Assembly (NCBI GenBank): GCA_028015205.1
Contig: CM051518.1
Location: forward strand, 60,591,978-60,655,977
DNA from: Mytilisepta virgata
Taxonomy: Eukaryota > Mollusca > Bivalvia > Mytilida > Mytilidae
DNA: 64,000 bases
Reading direction: 5' to 3'
Shown piece after piece: positions 1 through 12,819 of this stretch; position 1 is the first letter of the stretch, and every line of letters starts with the position of its first letter. The notes under the pieces are model-generated. The model saw only the letters and a list, made by a program, of their open reading frames with translations, did not search any database and was not told the DNA's origin. The position numbers and the translations under genes were made by a program.

Positions 1-1790
1 CCGCATTGTCCTGACTTTGTCTTTTCCTTGGACTTCTAATTTGTGGACTTTTCCCACTGTTTTGTCGCTTCGGTATTCATAGCCGATATCGTCTATACAT
101 GTGTCTATAAAAAGATCTTCGCGTGAATAATCGGATCAGACATCTACAATGTATGTATCCAGAAAAAGCAAATGATAAAATAAATATGTATTTACATATA
201 AAATGATAGCCCTAAAACATAAAATAAAATTGAATTAAATGAGAAAAATAAGATAAAAGAAAAAAATATAAAGGGTAAAAAGAAAGCAAAAAACAAAATA
301 TCTCTTCCATACTTTGTATACAAATAATTAAAAACAAAATATCTCTTCCATACTTTGTATACAAAGAATTAAAAACAAAATACTAATAAATTATTTACTG
401 ATCTGGAAACTTCCAGATTTCATTCATAAAAGGGTTTTTCACATTCTATCATATTCAAAGTTGAAACCAAATAGATTTACTGTTCTCTGTTCTCTACTTT
501 ATATATTAGAGCTACCTATAACGATATTATAATTCTCTACTAATACTAGAAGGGACTAACGATATTATAACTTCTCTCTGAATCCAGAGGGGTGTAAAGC
601 GAATGTTTAAATACGATGAGGAAAAGGTGCTCTCATTCTTTTTTACTGAATAATTTCTGTTTTTCCATGATACTTTTTATAAATAAATGAGTAAAATAAT
701 CACAAAAAAACTTTTACTAGTAAAATTCTTTTTCCCGAAAATCACATGGAAATCTCATTATTCTTTGTAGTGTCGTCAAAAGCAATTCACTTGATTTAAA
801 ACTGTGGAGCGGGTGTCGCGCCCGCAAAAAAAAAACGACAGAATATTTGAGCGAACATTAAGACGAACAGAATGCAAAAGAGAATGTTGCTGTTTTGAAA
901 CAACTTATAACAAAAACTGACCACTGATCAGTTGCTGTCGTTCAGTTTTAAGAAGAGACATCTGCAAAACTATTTGAAACATTCGGAACTGAAAAGTATG
1001 AATCTTAGCACTTTCAATGGATTTATTCTTTGAAACGGAATAACAGGAATGTGCGTGAAAAAGCTGTAGCAAGTGTGTTGACTCTCAGCCATCTTAAATC
1101 TGCATATTAAAGAAGTGGCTATATATATGATGGTCCTAATGTGCTGTTTTGAGTGAATCATGCAGCGCACAGTTATCCAAGGTGTCTTCGAGTTGTCCGC
1201 CTTATAAATATTTAAAATTATTAATTCAGTTTTTTTTAAATTATTTCCTCTTATATAGAATTTTATATTTACTAAACCATGTAAACCTTTCACAAAATTA
1301 CATGCAATAATTTCTGAAGTTACAGAAGAAACACTTTTTTATTGATAAATTGTCTAAATAGTGTTTTTAAAATTAAGTTCAGTTGCACATTTAAAATCTT
1401 ATACTTGTACCAATACACTCTAGTCTTAATCTAGTAACGTCAGAATATCAAATTCAAATTCAAATCTTTGTCATCATACCAAATTTCATAGTATGTGACA
1501 CAACATAACAAAATGAAAACAACATCAACATGATCACGTCTATCACGTGGAGTAAATTTTCAAGAGTCCTCTGTCCTCAGTTCTATAGACTGTTTTTAAA
1601 AGGAACCAAGCTTATTTACCTAAATATGTGATCTTGGGTTAAAGATATATGTAATTTTATTTAATAGTTTAAATCTATAAATTTTGTGTTCTCAATTATA
1701 AAAAAAATCAAAAAACTTTTCTAATATGACTATTAATATCACAATATAAAAAGAAATTAATTTATTTGTTCCTTTATATTTTTAGTTATC
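1..1790. other. AT-rich intergenic stretch, no gene seen
   Basis: I see no convincing coding region on either strand. A 41-bp unit containing ATCTCTTCCATACTTTG is duplicated in tandem around 291-382. A small GC hairpin (GCGGG..CCCGC, 809-825) stands out from the AT-rich background. Short open frames here have no family resemblance and no supporting splice context. Confidence 0.5.
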
Positions 1791-1794
1791 TTAT

Positions 1795-3061
1795 GTGAGG
1801 AATATTTCTGCGATGTGTCCAAAATCCATACCTGTTTCTTCTAACACATGTTTAACATATGAAAACAAAGAATAAATTCCCAGAGAGTCAATGTTTTGGG
1901 TTAAAACAAAGGATTCTTTAACAAGAGGGTTAATATCATCAGAATATAATATAATTAGATACAATATAGATTGAAATTTATTATTAAGTTCCAGAGGAAG
2001 TCTCCCCAAATCAGCTCTTGCGCCTAAATTTGATGAAGTTTTTCTAATACCCAATGTATATTTACAAAACTGTAGATGTAACTTTTCTAAAGGTGTTTTA
2101 TCAATGAAATAAAATGTGTCTTATTGTTTTCCTGAATTATTTGCTCTCTTTTTGGCTCTAAAATGTGTTATATAAGTATCCAAAAATGTTACTTCTGATT
2201 GTATAAAGATTGTATAAAGCTAAAGGTTTAACTAACGAATCGAAAAGATTATTTGTGACTTCAACTGGTATATTATTCAATGAACTAGTATATGACTTCA
2301 TAGCAAACAAAACTTTTTGAGCTTTTTTGGTTAGATCTATAGTGCTGTGAGAAAAATTTCCATTATTTTTAATCAACATTCCTAAAACTTTATACTCTTT
2401 TGCATCTGATATTGGAATATTTTTGTATGTTACAAATGTGTGAGCCATTTTAGAACAGTTTTGCCTTATAATCATTGTTTAAATTTAATTTAAATTTATA
2501 CTTAATTGCCAATTAACATCTAAAAAACACTTAAATTGTTTAAACTATTCTGTAATCACTCTTTAGTTTCCGATAGTAATAGAAGGTCATCTGCAAATAG
2601 AAGAGACTTGATATTTGAAGAAACCAATGTTACTGGATCTGAATTTCTTTTATCTATCGCTTTGATTACATCATTTATAAAAATATTAAATAATGTAGGA
2701 GTCAATGAATCCCCTTGTTTTACCCCTATTAAAATATAAAAATATTTTGAAAATTGACATTATATTTAATTGAAGATTCTGTGTTATTATTATATTGCTC
2801 TTTAATAACATTGAAAAAATGCTTTCCCACACTCGTTTTCAATAGTTTATACAAAAGACCAATTCTCCACACAGAATAAAAAGCTTTACGAAGATCAACA
2901 AAACAAATATATAACCTCTTCAGTCTTCTTTTTATGTATGTATTTATTAATTAAAGATTTTAATATAAATGTGCTGTCAGATGTTCGATGATTTTCTCAG
3001 AAACCAAACTGATTTTCACCGAGTTGCTTATCTACAATTTTTTTCAACCTGTTCAGTGATT
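1795..3061 (-). pseudogene. Degenerate non-LTR retrotransposon (LINE) reverse transcriptase
   Basis: Reading the minus strand from about 3061 to 1795, broken frames give reverse-transcriptase blocks in the correct order. First is ENQFGF..ENHRTSDS, then FVDLRKAFYSVW (palm motif A), then GVKQGDSLTPTLFNIFIND, then LLFADDLLLLS (catalytic FADD box near 2600), then YKVLGMLIKNNGNF. The tail continues as LGxRKTSSNLGARADLGRLP. Stops and frameshifts separate the blocks and the endonuclease end is missing. It is a 5'-truncated dead copy. It is not the same family as the intact LINE at 57-63 kb; the clade is not assigned. Confidence 0.8.
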
Positions 3062-5010
3062 TAAAATTGCATTAAATATTTTTGACAGGCAATTGATGTA
3101 CATCGAAGCGTCATAACTTGCTAATTTTTACGCGTCAATACCATTTTCAAGTCAATTTAACATAACTTAGAAACGAGGTACATGTACAGGGCATCGGTAG
3201 GACAAAATCAAATAGATCAATCTTGGTAATAGTTGGATCATATCTCTAATTTGAGTAAATAAAAACTCATTAAAACTGAAATTGTGCAAAACAATACATA
3301 TAGCTTAAAAATAGATGATACATTTATGAAAAAATAAAATAACAATCCAAAGATACCGGTTTGATCTTTAAAACGTTACGCTAAATTACATATAAAAATA
3401 TTTAAGTTCTTCTAATGTATTTCTGTTTCCCGGTTTTAATTTAGGAACCGTTATGAATCTGTGAACTTCAAGGTTTTTTTCCTCTTAAAAATATGTTTTA
3501 TGCCTGTTTCGTTATTATTTATATAAATGTCTCTAAGAGGACATACTAACTTTTCCCTGATATATATTTATATATCTTATTTAATTCATTGTGTTTCTTT
3601 TATCTCTTTGATATAATTAACATATTGTCCTTGGAACAGAGGGTTTATAACAGCTCGTGATATCTTTTAGGTAATTTGGCGCACCTGTTTTTTAAGCGTT
3701 TGAACGATTGAGACGAAACATTGCGAAGACGGGGATTTTTCATAGAAACAACAAAACAAAAATTTTATTGCAAAAATGAATTGATGACAAAATATCATAA
3801 ATTATACGTAACGGTTTTCAGGTAATACGAAATACTGCCCGTTGGTCTCTTTGAACGGATGGCATCTGAGAATTAGACGAATTGTATAATTAATAAAAAA
3901 ATATGCATCATTGAACGTCGGCACTCCAAAATTTAGCCACTGTTAAATAAAATTCACCTGGAACCTTTTTATTACAAATAGATAAAAACAAATTCAATCA
4001 TTACAATACTTCTCAAATATGTAAACTTTGTAAAACTGATGATAATATGAAACAGGTTTGAGCTGGCAAGCGAGCGAAGCATATGGTTTCTACGTTTGCT
4101 TTGTCTGTATTTAGACAATTTTAGTGAAAACATAAAGGCGTAACAATCTCACTTCAAAGTATTAAGTTCATCATTATCAATGTTGTTACTTCACAAGGTC
4201 CAAATTGTCCAATAATACGGTCCGAGCGGTCCGCAGACCAATTTCCCCGGTTACCATGGCGGGAAAATATGACACTTGCGTCGGCATCTTTTTTTCTTGT
4301 AAAATTTGATTCCATGTGGATTCTTTCATATTTAGTTTTAATTTCATGACACTGAATGTCAAAAAAGTTGAGGTAGGTCCATAAATAACTTATTTTGTTC
4401 AAGATAATCTCTATTCACTTAATCACGTTGGAAGCAATAGCGGAAAGAGATTACGCATGGATGGTGCCATGTTGTTGAAACTTTTTAACCGGCATAGTAG
4501 TAGGTATAATTCGATTGACATCTCTACCTTAAAGAGCGAGCTTCGCTTATTAATTGTTTATTTTCTTTCAGAATGTCCTGTAACAACCAAAACTGGACAA
4601 GAGTCTTTCAAAGTAATTAAGAAATCAGTCATTTCAATGAAACTGCCGGGAGTGAAAATTTTGATGAAGCCAGTGATTTTTTATGAGAAATTCTTTGAGA
4701 ATTTTTATATGTGTCATCCTTGAACTTAAATCATGTGTCTCCACAAATGCATAGTACTTTTTAGTAGATTTCCATCTTGCTCTCCAGAAATATGGTTGTT
4801 GATGTTTTAAAATATTAATTTCTAAAATTTCAGGGTTGACCATCAAACCAATCGAATTACAGGTTAAAAAATTCAGATGCAGGTAATCATCCTCAATTTT
4901 GGAATGAAATTCACGATGTCGTTCATTTGTACTTTGTTATCTGAGTAAACAAAGATTGAAAAACTGTTAAATGTGATTTGTTCTTTTTAATAATTTTCTG
5001 TTTTGTTGTA
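3062..5010. other. Intergenic and likely 5' region of the CAP-Gly gene
   Basis: No coding exon is recognised. The right part probably holds the promoter and one or more non-coding 5' exons of the CAP-Gly gene. A splice acceptor (TTTTGTTGTAG) ends at about 5010, 43 bases before that gene's start codon, so transcription must begin further upstream. Another good acceptor (TTTTCTTTCAG) ends near 4570. Confidence 0.4.
4205..4275 (+). promoter_or_regulatory. Possible promoter motifs upstream of the CAP-Gly gene
   Basis: A CCAAT sequence near 4208, a GC-rich patch with two GCGGTCCG/CGGTCCG-like repeats, and a CCATGGCGGGAAAAT motif (like YY1 and E2F sites) near 4254 cluster in otherwise AT-rich DNA. 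They lie about 800 bp before the first coding exon. The strand and role are inferred from position only. Confidence 0.22.
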
Positions 5011-5053
5011 GACAATTAAAAAAACACATATTGCATTGTGATATCACGAAATC

Positions 5054-8000
5054 ATGGTGCTTCATCAGAATGTAAATGTCGGACAACGAGTTGAAGTAAA
5101 GGTCCGCAATAGAATATACAGAGGTACTGTCAAATATAAAGGTGCTATCATCCACAAACCTGGTGACTGGGTTGGAATTTCTCTTGAAATGCCTGGTAAG
5201 TATTTATAATATTGTGAAAGTTTAAACACATATTACAGTATACATGTATATTAATTATGTTACCGGTAGTGTTGCTTCAATTTCGATGTTTTTTTTTTGG
5301 GCTAACTTTAATAATTTATTCAAATATTTAAGAAGCTAACGAAATATGAAACCTTTCTTAACCTATAATCATTAAATTAAATATAAAAGTAACCGGACCA
5401 TAAGATCAAAGAATGGTAAACAAAATGAATATTTAATCAATGCATTATGTTTTAAATTTATGAAAAATTTTTCTAATTTGTTTAGAATTTAATTGTGATG
5501 CTTCTAAAATTGGCGGCCAAAAGTTTTTTTAAATGAAATTGGTACTAGATGTACTCACAAAAACGAATGAATTCACACTCACACAGATCTAAAAATGTTT
5601 TAAAGTATTTTGTGATACCTATCATAGTGGTTGAGTCTGTTTTGAGTTAAGAGGTTCCACTGTTTATAATATCATCAGAATAATCAGCATAAATGATTGT
5701 CTTGTATTGATAAATATCTCACATTAATTTCATACTTTGACAGTAGGTGATCCATCCCCAGGTTTGTATGATTTCCCTGTCTTTTGTCAGCTCATTGTAC
5801 CAAAGTTTAATTTATTTGTAGATGATTTCTTTTATCATGTTTATATATAAGCAAAGATCAACAAAAAGACAACAATAACAAAATAAATGTTTATGCCCCG
5901 ACCATAAATATGGATGAAAAAAAATAAATTTAAGGTTGTGTAGTTAATTATAAGTTTTTGTTATTAAATGCATTTCTGAGAAATCAACTGAGTTACAGCT
6001 GATATTATACCACTGAAATGCTTTTGTAACACAGATGCAAATTCAAAGTCACCATTTTATGCTTGAGTGACTTTGGTAATTTTTTTTTGCATTTTGGTCT
6101 ATTTTAAAGAAAAAAGTTATTTTTATTTAAACAGACAATATTGTCATCTATAAATACATTTGTAATTGACATATCAATATTGATGGTTGATCTTTGTGTA
6201 TGTTAAATCCCATGCTTTTATTGGAACCGCAATCTGTTACTGATTCCATTATGTAGTAAAACCAATTTTGTTTTCTATGTCAACCTACATCTAGTAATTA
6301 GTGTGATACTTAATCAGTACATAATTATGTTTTATGTAAATTTTCTACAGACTTCTGTCATAATGTACTTAACCACATCGGTGGTCTAGTGGTAGCTTGC
6401 TCGCCTCGTGTGTGGAGGGTCGCGGGTTCAAACCAAAAACATTAAAATTGGTATTTGCTGCTTCTCCGCCAAGCATGCGGCATCTAGGAAAAAGATCTAC
6501 TGCTCGGCTCAGAGTCAGTATAATGTGTCCGAGTGGGGTGATATGTCTTTCGCGGACAGTTACCTTGTAAGATAGGACATTAAAAATACCTCTCAGCGTG
6601 TTGGTCCAGAACAAAGCAAGGATCATACTCAGCGTGTTGGTCCAGAACAAAGCAAGGATCATATTCATTATCATATCAACATGTTCTCATCCTGATATGC
6701 ACCTGGTTGCCACTGGACGTTAAACAACAATTCTTCCATCCATAATGTACCTAATTAATTTTTCCCTCAGTCACCAATAATTCGTTCATTTATATAGATA
6801 ACTAATGATGTTTAAAATAGATTTAACAATATAAAAAAAACAATACAATACTGCAATGTTTTTGATTACATCTGATCTTTCACCTCTATCAAAAAAATTT
6901 AAAAAATGAAAATAAGCCTTTACTAATTTTCAATTTGTTTTTAAAAACAGCCTATGTAACTTAGTAATTCTGAAAACCTTTCAGTTCAGTGACTTTAGTT
7001 TTAAATGATAACATTTCCTTTTTTCATCTGATATTAATACATTTTTAGCTCACCTGGCTAAAAGCCAGGGTGAGCTTTTGCCATCACTTTGTGTCCGTCG
7101 TCTGTCGTCCGTCGTCCGTCCGTTAACTTTTCACATTTCAATCTTCTTCTAAAAAACCACTGAACCAAATGGAACCAAACTTGGTAGCAATGTTCCTGTG
7201 AAGGTCCTTTACAGAATTTGTAATTTTGGTGCTGATCGAATATTCAACATGGCTGCCAGGCCCAATAATGTGTTCTGATTGGCTGAAATTTCAAAAATCT
7301 TCTTGTTTAGAGAACCACTGAATGGAATGAAACTAAATCTGGCATGAATGTTCCTTATGAGGTGCTGACCAAGTATTGTTACTTTGTAGCCGATCCATCA
7401 TCCAAGATGGCCGCCAGCGGGGAACTTAGTTTAACATAGGACCCTATGGGAAATGCATACAAATGACTTCTTTTAGAGAACCACTGAATGGAATGAAACT
7501 AAATCTGGCATGAATGTTCCTTATGAGGTGCTGACCAAGTGTTGTTACTTTGTAGCCGATCCATCATCCAAGATGGCTGCCAGCGGGGAACTTAGTTTAA
7601 CATAGGACCCTATGGGAAATGCATACAAATGACTTCTTTTAGAGAACCGTTGAATGGAATGAAACCAAACATGGCATGAATGTTCCTTATGAGGTGCTGA
7701 CCAAGTGTTGTTACTTTGTAGCCGATCCATAATCCAAGATGGCCGCCAGCAGGGGACTTAGTTTAACATAGAACCCTATGGGAAATGCATACAAATGACT
7801 TCTTTTAGTGACCCACTTAATGGAATGAAACCAAACATGGCATGAATATTCCTTATGAAGTGCTGACCAAGTGTTGTTACTTTGTAGCTGATCCATCATC
7901 CAAGATGGCCACCAGCGGAACTTAGTTTAACATAGGACCCTATGGGAAATGCATACAAATGACTTCTTTTAGAGAACCACTGAATGGAATGAAACTAAAT

Positions 8001-11000
8001 CTGGCATGAATGAACCCTTATAAGGTGCTGACCAAGTGTTGTTACTTTGTAGCCGATCCATCATCCAAGATGGCCGCCAGAGGGGGACTTAGTTTAACAT
8101 AGGACCCTATGGGAAATGCATACAAATGACTTCTTTTAGAGAACCGTTGAATGGAATGAAACCAAACATGGCATGAATGTTCCTTATGAGGTGCTGACCA
8201 AGTGTTGTTACTTTGTAGCCGATCCATAATCCAAGATGGCTGCCAGCGGGGGACCTAGTTTAACATAGAACCCTATGGGAAATGCATACAAATGACTTCT
8301 TTTAGTGACCCACTTAATGGAATGAAACCAAACATGGCATGAATATTCCTTATGAAGTGCTGACCAAGTGTTGTTACTTTGTAGCTGATCCATCATCCAA
8401 GATGGCCGCCAGCGGGGAACTTAGTTTAACATAGGACCCTATGGGAAATGCATACAAATGACTTCTTTTAGAGAACCACTGAATGGAATGAAACTAAATC
8501 TGGCATGAATGTTCCTTATGAGGTGCTGACCAAGTGTTGTTACTTTGTAGCCGATCCATCATCCAAGATGGCCGCCAGCAGGGGACTAAGTTTAACATTG
8601 GACCCTATGGGAAATGCATACAAATGACTTCTTTTAGAGAACCACTGAATGGAATGTAACAAAACATAGCATGAATGTTCCTTATGAGGTGCTGACCAAG
8701 TGTTGTTACTTTGTTGCCGATCCATCATCCAAGATGTTTAGAAGTCTATCAGAAAATTGTAAAAAAAATTCTGAATGCAGGTCACAACTTGACCACATAT
8801 TCAAAAATAATAATGATAAGATGTCTTCAGTAGCTATTGTAAGACTACACTAAGATGACCTGTTTTTAATTTTAAATACTGTGTCAAATTAAACCAATCT
8901 TGGTCTCAATCATTATATAATTTTACATAATTTCCAAAATCACATTAGATACAGGTGAGCGACACAGGCTCTTGAGAGCCTCTAGTTTTAATTTATAAAA
9001 GATCTGTTACAATCTGTTAAAATGTAGATGAAATTGCAATAATGAAACATAATATTTTATACAGTTGACTTTCGTTATCTCGAACATATTTAAGTCAAAA
9101 TTCCGGGTAAATCAAATTATCTGTTTGGACCTTCAACAGCAGTAACTATACAGATTACTCCTTATATATCAAATTTTTGCTTAAGTTGAACTACATTTTC
9201 AGGTCCAAATCGATTCACAAAACGAGAGTTGACTGTATATCATATTTATTGCTATTCTTCATTTAGAAATCAACATGCAAAAGTAAAAATATAATACAAC
9301 TAAATAAGAAGTTTGATTTATTTTGTATTAAATATTTTGTTTAAATTGAAACAAAAGAATCATTTCAAAGCATTTAGCTTTATTTTTTTTTTTAAAAAAA
9401 GACCAACCCATATTTTTAATATGAAATCGTATACTCTTGTTTTGTGGTTAAAATCTTTGAATTATTAAGTTTTCTAATCAGAATTTGATATTGTTTTTGA
9501 AAATTTCTGCACCTGTTTTTTAAAGACATATTTTCTATTTCTTTTATGTTGGATCAAAAGAATAAATTTTTTTATTTATTTTTTTTGTAGTTGGAGAAAA
9601 TGATGGTATGATAATGGGAAGAAGGTATTTCCAGTGTACAAATAATCATGGAATCTTTGTTAGAGCCATTAATATCAGATTCATCCCACTTACTAGGTGG
9701 TAGGTACTTCGTGTAATTTGTCTTCAATATTTCAACATGTGAAATCATAATAAGAACTAAAGTTTCCAAGGGCTGAATTTTTCTACTTTCTGTTTCACAG
9801 GAAAATTTAAAGAAATTTAATACTTAGGGGGAAGTTTTAAAAGTCTATTTATTTTGTTTTAAATAACTATAATCAGATTATGGCCTTTAAACTGATAAAA
9901 TATTTTTTACCAATTTTGATTCAAAAGATGTGCACATTTCATTGATTTACAACTCATCTGTTGTGTAAGGCTTAAAAAAAACAAAAAAAGTTTAAGGTCA
10001 AATTCCAAAATGCCAAAATAAACAAAAGGGTAAAACCAATAATATATTAGGACATAGCTATGCAACATTTTTGTAGCTGTACCTTGTAAATTTAAAGTGT
10101 CTTGAATTTATGCAATTGAACTAATCATTCTAAAAGATTTATTTTATTTACAGGACATTCAATAAATATCATAAAGTAGCTGACAGGGCAGAAGTAGATG
10201 AACCTCTTTTCTCATCTTCACCACGTAAGTTATACCTATATCAAGACTCACTACACTTTTAATCTAAAGGGAAAAGGGAGAAATCCCTTGTCCCCAAGGT
10301 GAAAACAGGGAGAATTGATGGAATCATAGGGAGATTTGACCACTGAATTCACATTACATTTCAAAAAATCATGCAGACAAAACTTCTCCCTCAGCCCTAT
10401 AACAGGGAGACTTCTCTGATTAAAGGGAGACTATGACTCCCACTTCTCCCATTGTCCTGAGCCCTGCTTTATTATGATTCATTAGTAAAGTTGCACATTC
10501 TAATTTTTTTAATGTCTGAAGATTATTCACATTAAAATCCAAACATTTTTGAAGCAGTTTAAAGTGAATATCATTCTTATTGCGGTGTTCAATGTTATAA
10601 ATGAAGCACACCTAGCTTCCGCTGATTACCGATTGTCAAAAATACAAGTACTTATGTGTCTAAGAATTATTTAAAATTTATGAAAATAGTTCATTCAGTT
10701 ACAGTCAGCTTTAATTTAGAGTTAAGAATTAGAGATAATCTTAGATGAAACTAATAAAATTTTAACAGAGGTCATTGAAAAGTTGGATAAATAAATGTTA
10801 TTCTCAGGGTAAGGGGAGATAATTGAGAAGAATTTTAAGAATGAAAGTATGCATTGAACCAAAACTACTGATTGTGTTGAAAAAATACTGGTAAATTATA
10901 TTTCAAAGCAAATTTTTGTTTTGTCAAAGTGTGTAATATTTAAAAGATTTTTTATATAAAAAAGGGGGTTAATAATGTTATAAATCACGTTTATTCTTGA

Positions 11001-12258
11001 GACTAGATGGAATAATTGATATATCAACATCATTTATGAGCTGTTTTTGGTAAAGTAAAGTAATTTGTTTGTTATTTCAGGACCTGAAGTGGTAGATCCT
11101 TCTGTCATATCAGAAGATATGAAAACAAGGGTTAAAATTGGACAGTCATTAGATTGTAAGTATTTTTTTTACCTTGCCTAATGTGTAAACATTCTTGTCC
11201 TGATTTGGTCTTTCATCTCGCATTTTCATTGCTTAAAATTGGCCTGATAAAATTCAGTACAATTTTTATATATCGAGTTAATGTGAATTACCTCCCTTTT
11301 CACACAAAATGACAACAAACTACAGTCAGTACAATTCATACCCTCCATAACACACAAATGCACAATTCTGTAACAATGAAAGTTTTTAATTGATGAACAC
11401 TTACATGTTAAACCATCCAGTATAGTCCATGAATTACCAGAAAAACAAATCACGATAAATTCGTTATACAGTGTGTTATTAAATAATATGATAATAATAG
11501 CCTTAATGGCAAATTTGTCACGGCCAATATTTTGACGTTACCTTGGTCTTTACCGGTATTTATATTAAAATGTATCCGGTTATTAATTTAATACAGATTT
11601 TAGGCCCAGGCAATACGGAAAGTTGTATTGCCCCATTATGCATCCATTAAGGCAATACAGCTTCCAAACAGTTCAGTATGGAATTCCATACAGATCGGTT
11701 TTACAGACAAGTTAATTAATACATATTTTTGACCATTCAAGAAGGCATGTGTGAAGATGGTATCCAAATATTTCATTTAAGCTTGTTTCCTTGGCACATG
11801 ATTTGTATAGGGAAATTAACAAGAGGGAACTCACTATGTCCACTGAGTGTATACGGTTGTGCCATCTTTAAATGTTAAAAAATAAAATTAGTATAAAATA
11901 AAATGCATTTTATTTTATAGTGTTTAATAATTATTTTAATTCAGATTCACCATTTGGAAGAGCTAAGCGATATCCTTTAAATCATTCTGTTGGAAACCGT
12001 ATCCCAGCTGCTACAATGAGAAGATCACTATCGTCAATGTCAGCCTTTAATTACACGACACGTCCAATTCATGCAGAATATGACATTGAAGATGACTTTA
12101 TTTCATATCCATCTATTCCAAAATCTCACATGCCGTACTCTGCATTACAAAATCAGGTGAAACGGGGATGGGAAGGAACACATTATGTGAGAGAAATGTC
12201 AGTAGGAACAGGTAGAGACTCCATGAAGTTAACCCAATGGAATGACATATCACCTTAA
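5054..12258 (+). CDS. CAP-Gly domain protein, five coding exons, 243 residues
   Basis: Coding exons are 5054-5195, 9591-9696, 10154-10224, 11081-11155 and 11921-12258; each junction has GT..AG and keeps phase. Residues 10-83 form a CAP-Gly domain, a module that binds the C-terminal EEY/F tails of tubulin and plus-end tracking proteins. Visible signatures are GDWVGISLE, GENDG (residues 49-53, equivalent to the GKNDG binding motif) and RRYFQC..HGIFVR. The C-terminal 160 residues are polar, with no second domain, membrane segment or coiled coil seen, so the protein is probably cytosolic and cytoskeletal. The ATG follows an in-frame TGA and a 5'-UTR splice acceptor. Intron 1 (4.4 kb) contains a SINE, a Helitron-like element and a MITE. 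The third donor choice (GTGGTA after ACTAG) is weak but is the only one preserving the frame. The exact orthologue is not recognised. Confidence 0.82.
5744..5761 (+). other. Candidate 18-nt in-frame microexon of the CAP-Gly gene
   Basis: Within intron 1, CATACTTTGACAG is followed by 18 bases and then GTTTGT. The unit starts and ends in the same phase as the flanking exons. Inclusion would turn ..EMP-VGENDG.. into ..EMP-VGDPSP-VGENDG.., adding six residues directly before the tubulin-tail binding motif. The inserted codons repeat the first two residues (VG) of the following exon. The acceptor tract is modest. Function is inferred from phase and splice signals only. Confidence 0.4.
6369..6740 (+). 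mobile_element. tRNA-derived SINE, copy 1
   Basis: The head has polymerase III box-like sequences (TGGTCTAGTGGTAGC and GGGTTCAAACC). The body reads GCATGCGGCATCTAGGA..GGGGTGATATGTC, and the tail ends CACTGGACGTTAAACAACA. A target duplication CATAATGTAC lies at 6359-6368 and 6741-6750. A 36-bp segment (CTCAGCGTGTTGGTCCAGA..) is doubled at 6592-6663. It sits in intron 1 of the CAP-Gly gene. Three more copies of the family occur in astacin introns. Confidence 0.85.
7047..8985 (+). mobile_element. Helitron/Helentron-like non-autonomous element 1
   Basis: The left end AGCTCACCTGGC folds with GCCAGGGTGAGCT into a subterminal hairpin. The right end has the inverted match CAGGTGAGCG followed by a terminal hairpin AGGCTCT-TG-AGAGCCT and CTAGT, with a T-rich flank at each side. 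A 3' inverted repeat placed ahead of a terminal hairpin is the asymmetric arrangement described for Helentron-type elements. No protein is encoded; the interior is mostly the 166-bp tandem array. It lies in intron 1 of the CAP-Gly gene. The class assignment is inferred from end structure alone. Confidence 0.6.
7309..8733 (+). repeat. 166-bp tandem array with a three-unit higher-order repeat
   Basis: Nine units start at about 7309, 7475, 7641, 7807, 7971, 8138, 8304, 8470 and 8636. Units carry AGAGAACCACTGAATGGAAT and CCAAGATGGCCGCCAGC. Variants such as AGTGACCCACTTAATGG recur every third unit (7807, 8304), so a block of about 497 bp (7475-7970) was duplicated as a whole (7971-8469). The 61-62-codon frames in the array on the minus strand are shadows of the repeat. 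Confidence 0.85.
9062..9235. mobile_element. 174-bp MITE with pogo/Tigger-like ends
   Basis: The ends are CAGTTGACTTTCGTTATC and, inverted, CAGTCAACTCTCGTTTTG, flanked by TA on both sides. Size, CAGT start and TA duplication fit a non-autonomous Tc1/mariner-superfamily element of pogo/Tigger type. No coding sequence is present. It lies in intron 1 of the CAP-Gly gene. Confidence 0.65.
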
Positions 12259-12813
12259 ACTTAGCATATAATCATATATAGCACACTTATTAACAAATAT
12301 TGAGACATACCCAGTATTTAATTTGATATTTGGGAAAGTTTAAGCTTCCAGCCATTTTCAGAAACTAGTCATGAAAAATATTATTATCTGTAATAGACAA
12401 CTTTCAAATTATGACAACCACCGGAAAAAAATTTTTTATTAATGAACATCAGTTATGCATTTATTAGCAAAATAAGCTTCGGGTTAAGATAAAGTATTTG
12501 CATAGTGCATGGAATTAAAACAAAATTAATCTTTGAGAGGTTTATATATATTTGCTCAACCTCTACATGATAAAGGGTTTGTGTACATGCACATAATTCT
12601 ATTTGCGAGATACATGTTGAAATGACAAGTGATCAGTTTTATGTCTAAAATCGGATAGTGCAGGGATACAGGCTAGCCTCAAAGACTGGTAAGTGATGTG
12701 ATAAATGCATATGTAACTGGAGAGTTTTTCTCTGGTGATGGACGTCACTCAAAAGTTGTCCATTACAACACAGAAAGAAGGATTATATTATGAGGAGAAC
12801 TATGGTTGTACGA

Positions 12814-12819
12814 AATAAA
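12814..12819 (+). terminator. Possible polyadenylation signal of the CAP-Gly gene
   Basis: AATAAA lies about 555 bases after the stop codon. A second AATAAA is at 13347-13352. Either could end the transcript; nothing in the sequence decides between them. Confidence 0.35.

Noticed and set aside
7545..8728. Five near-identical 61-62-codon minus-strand frames
   Set aside because: They are one frame of the 166-bp tandem repeat seen again and again, not a gene family.
7309..8733. A CRISPR-like array
   Set aside because: Whole 166-bp units are repeated without unique spacers and the context is a eukaryotic intron.
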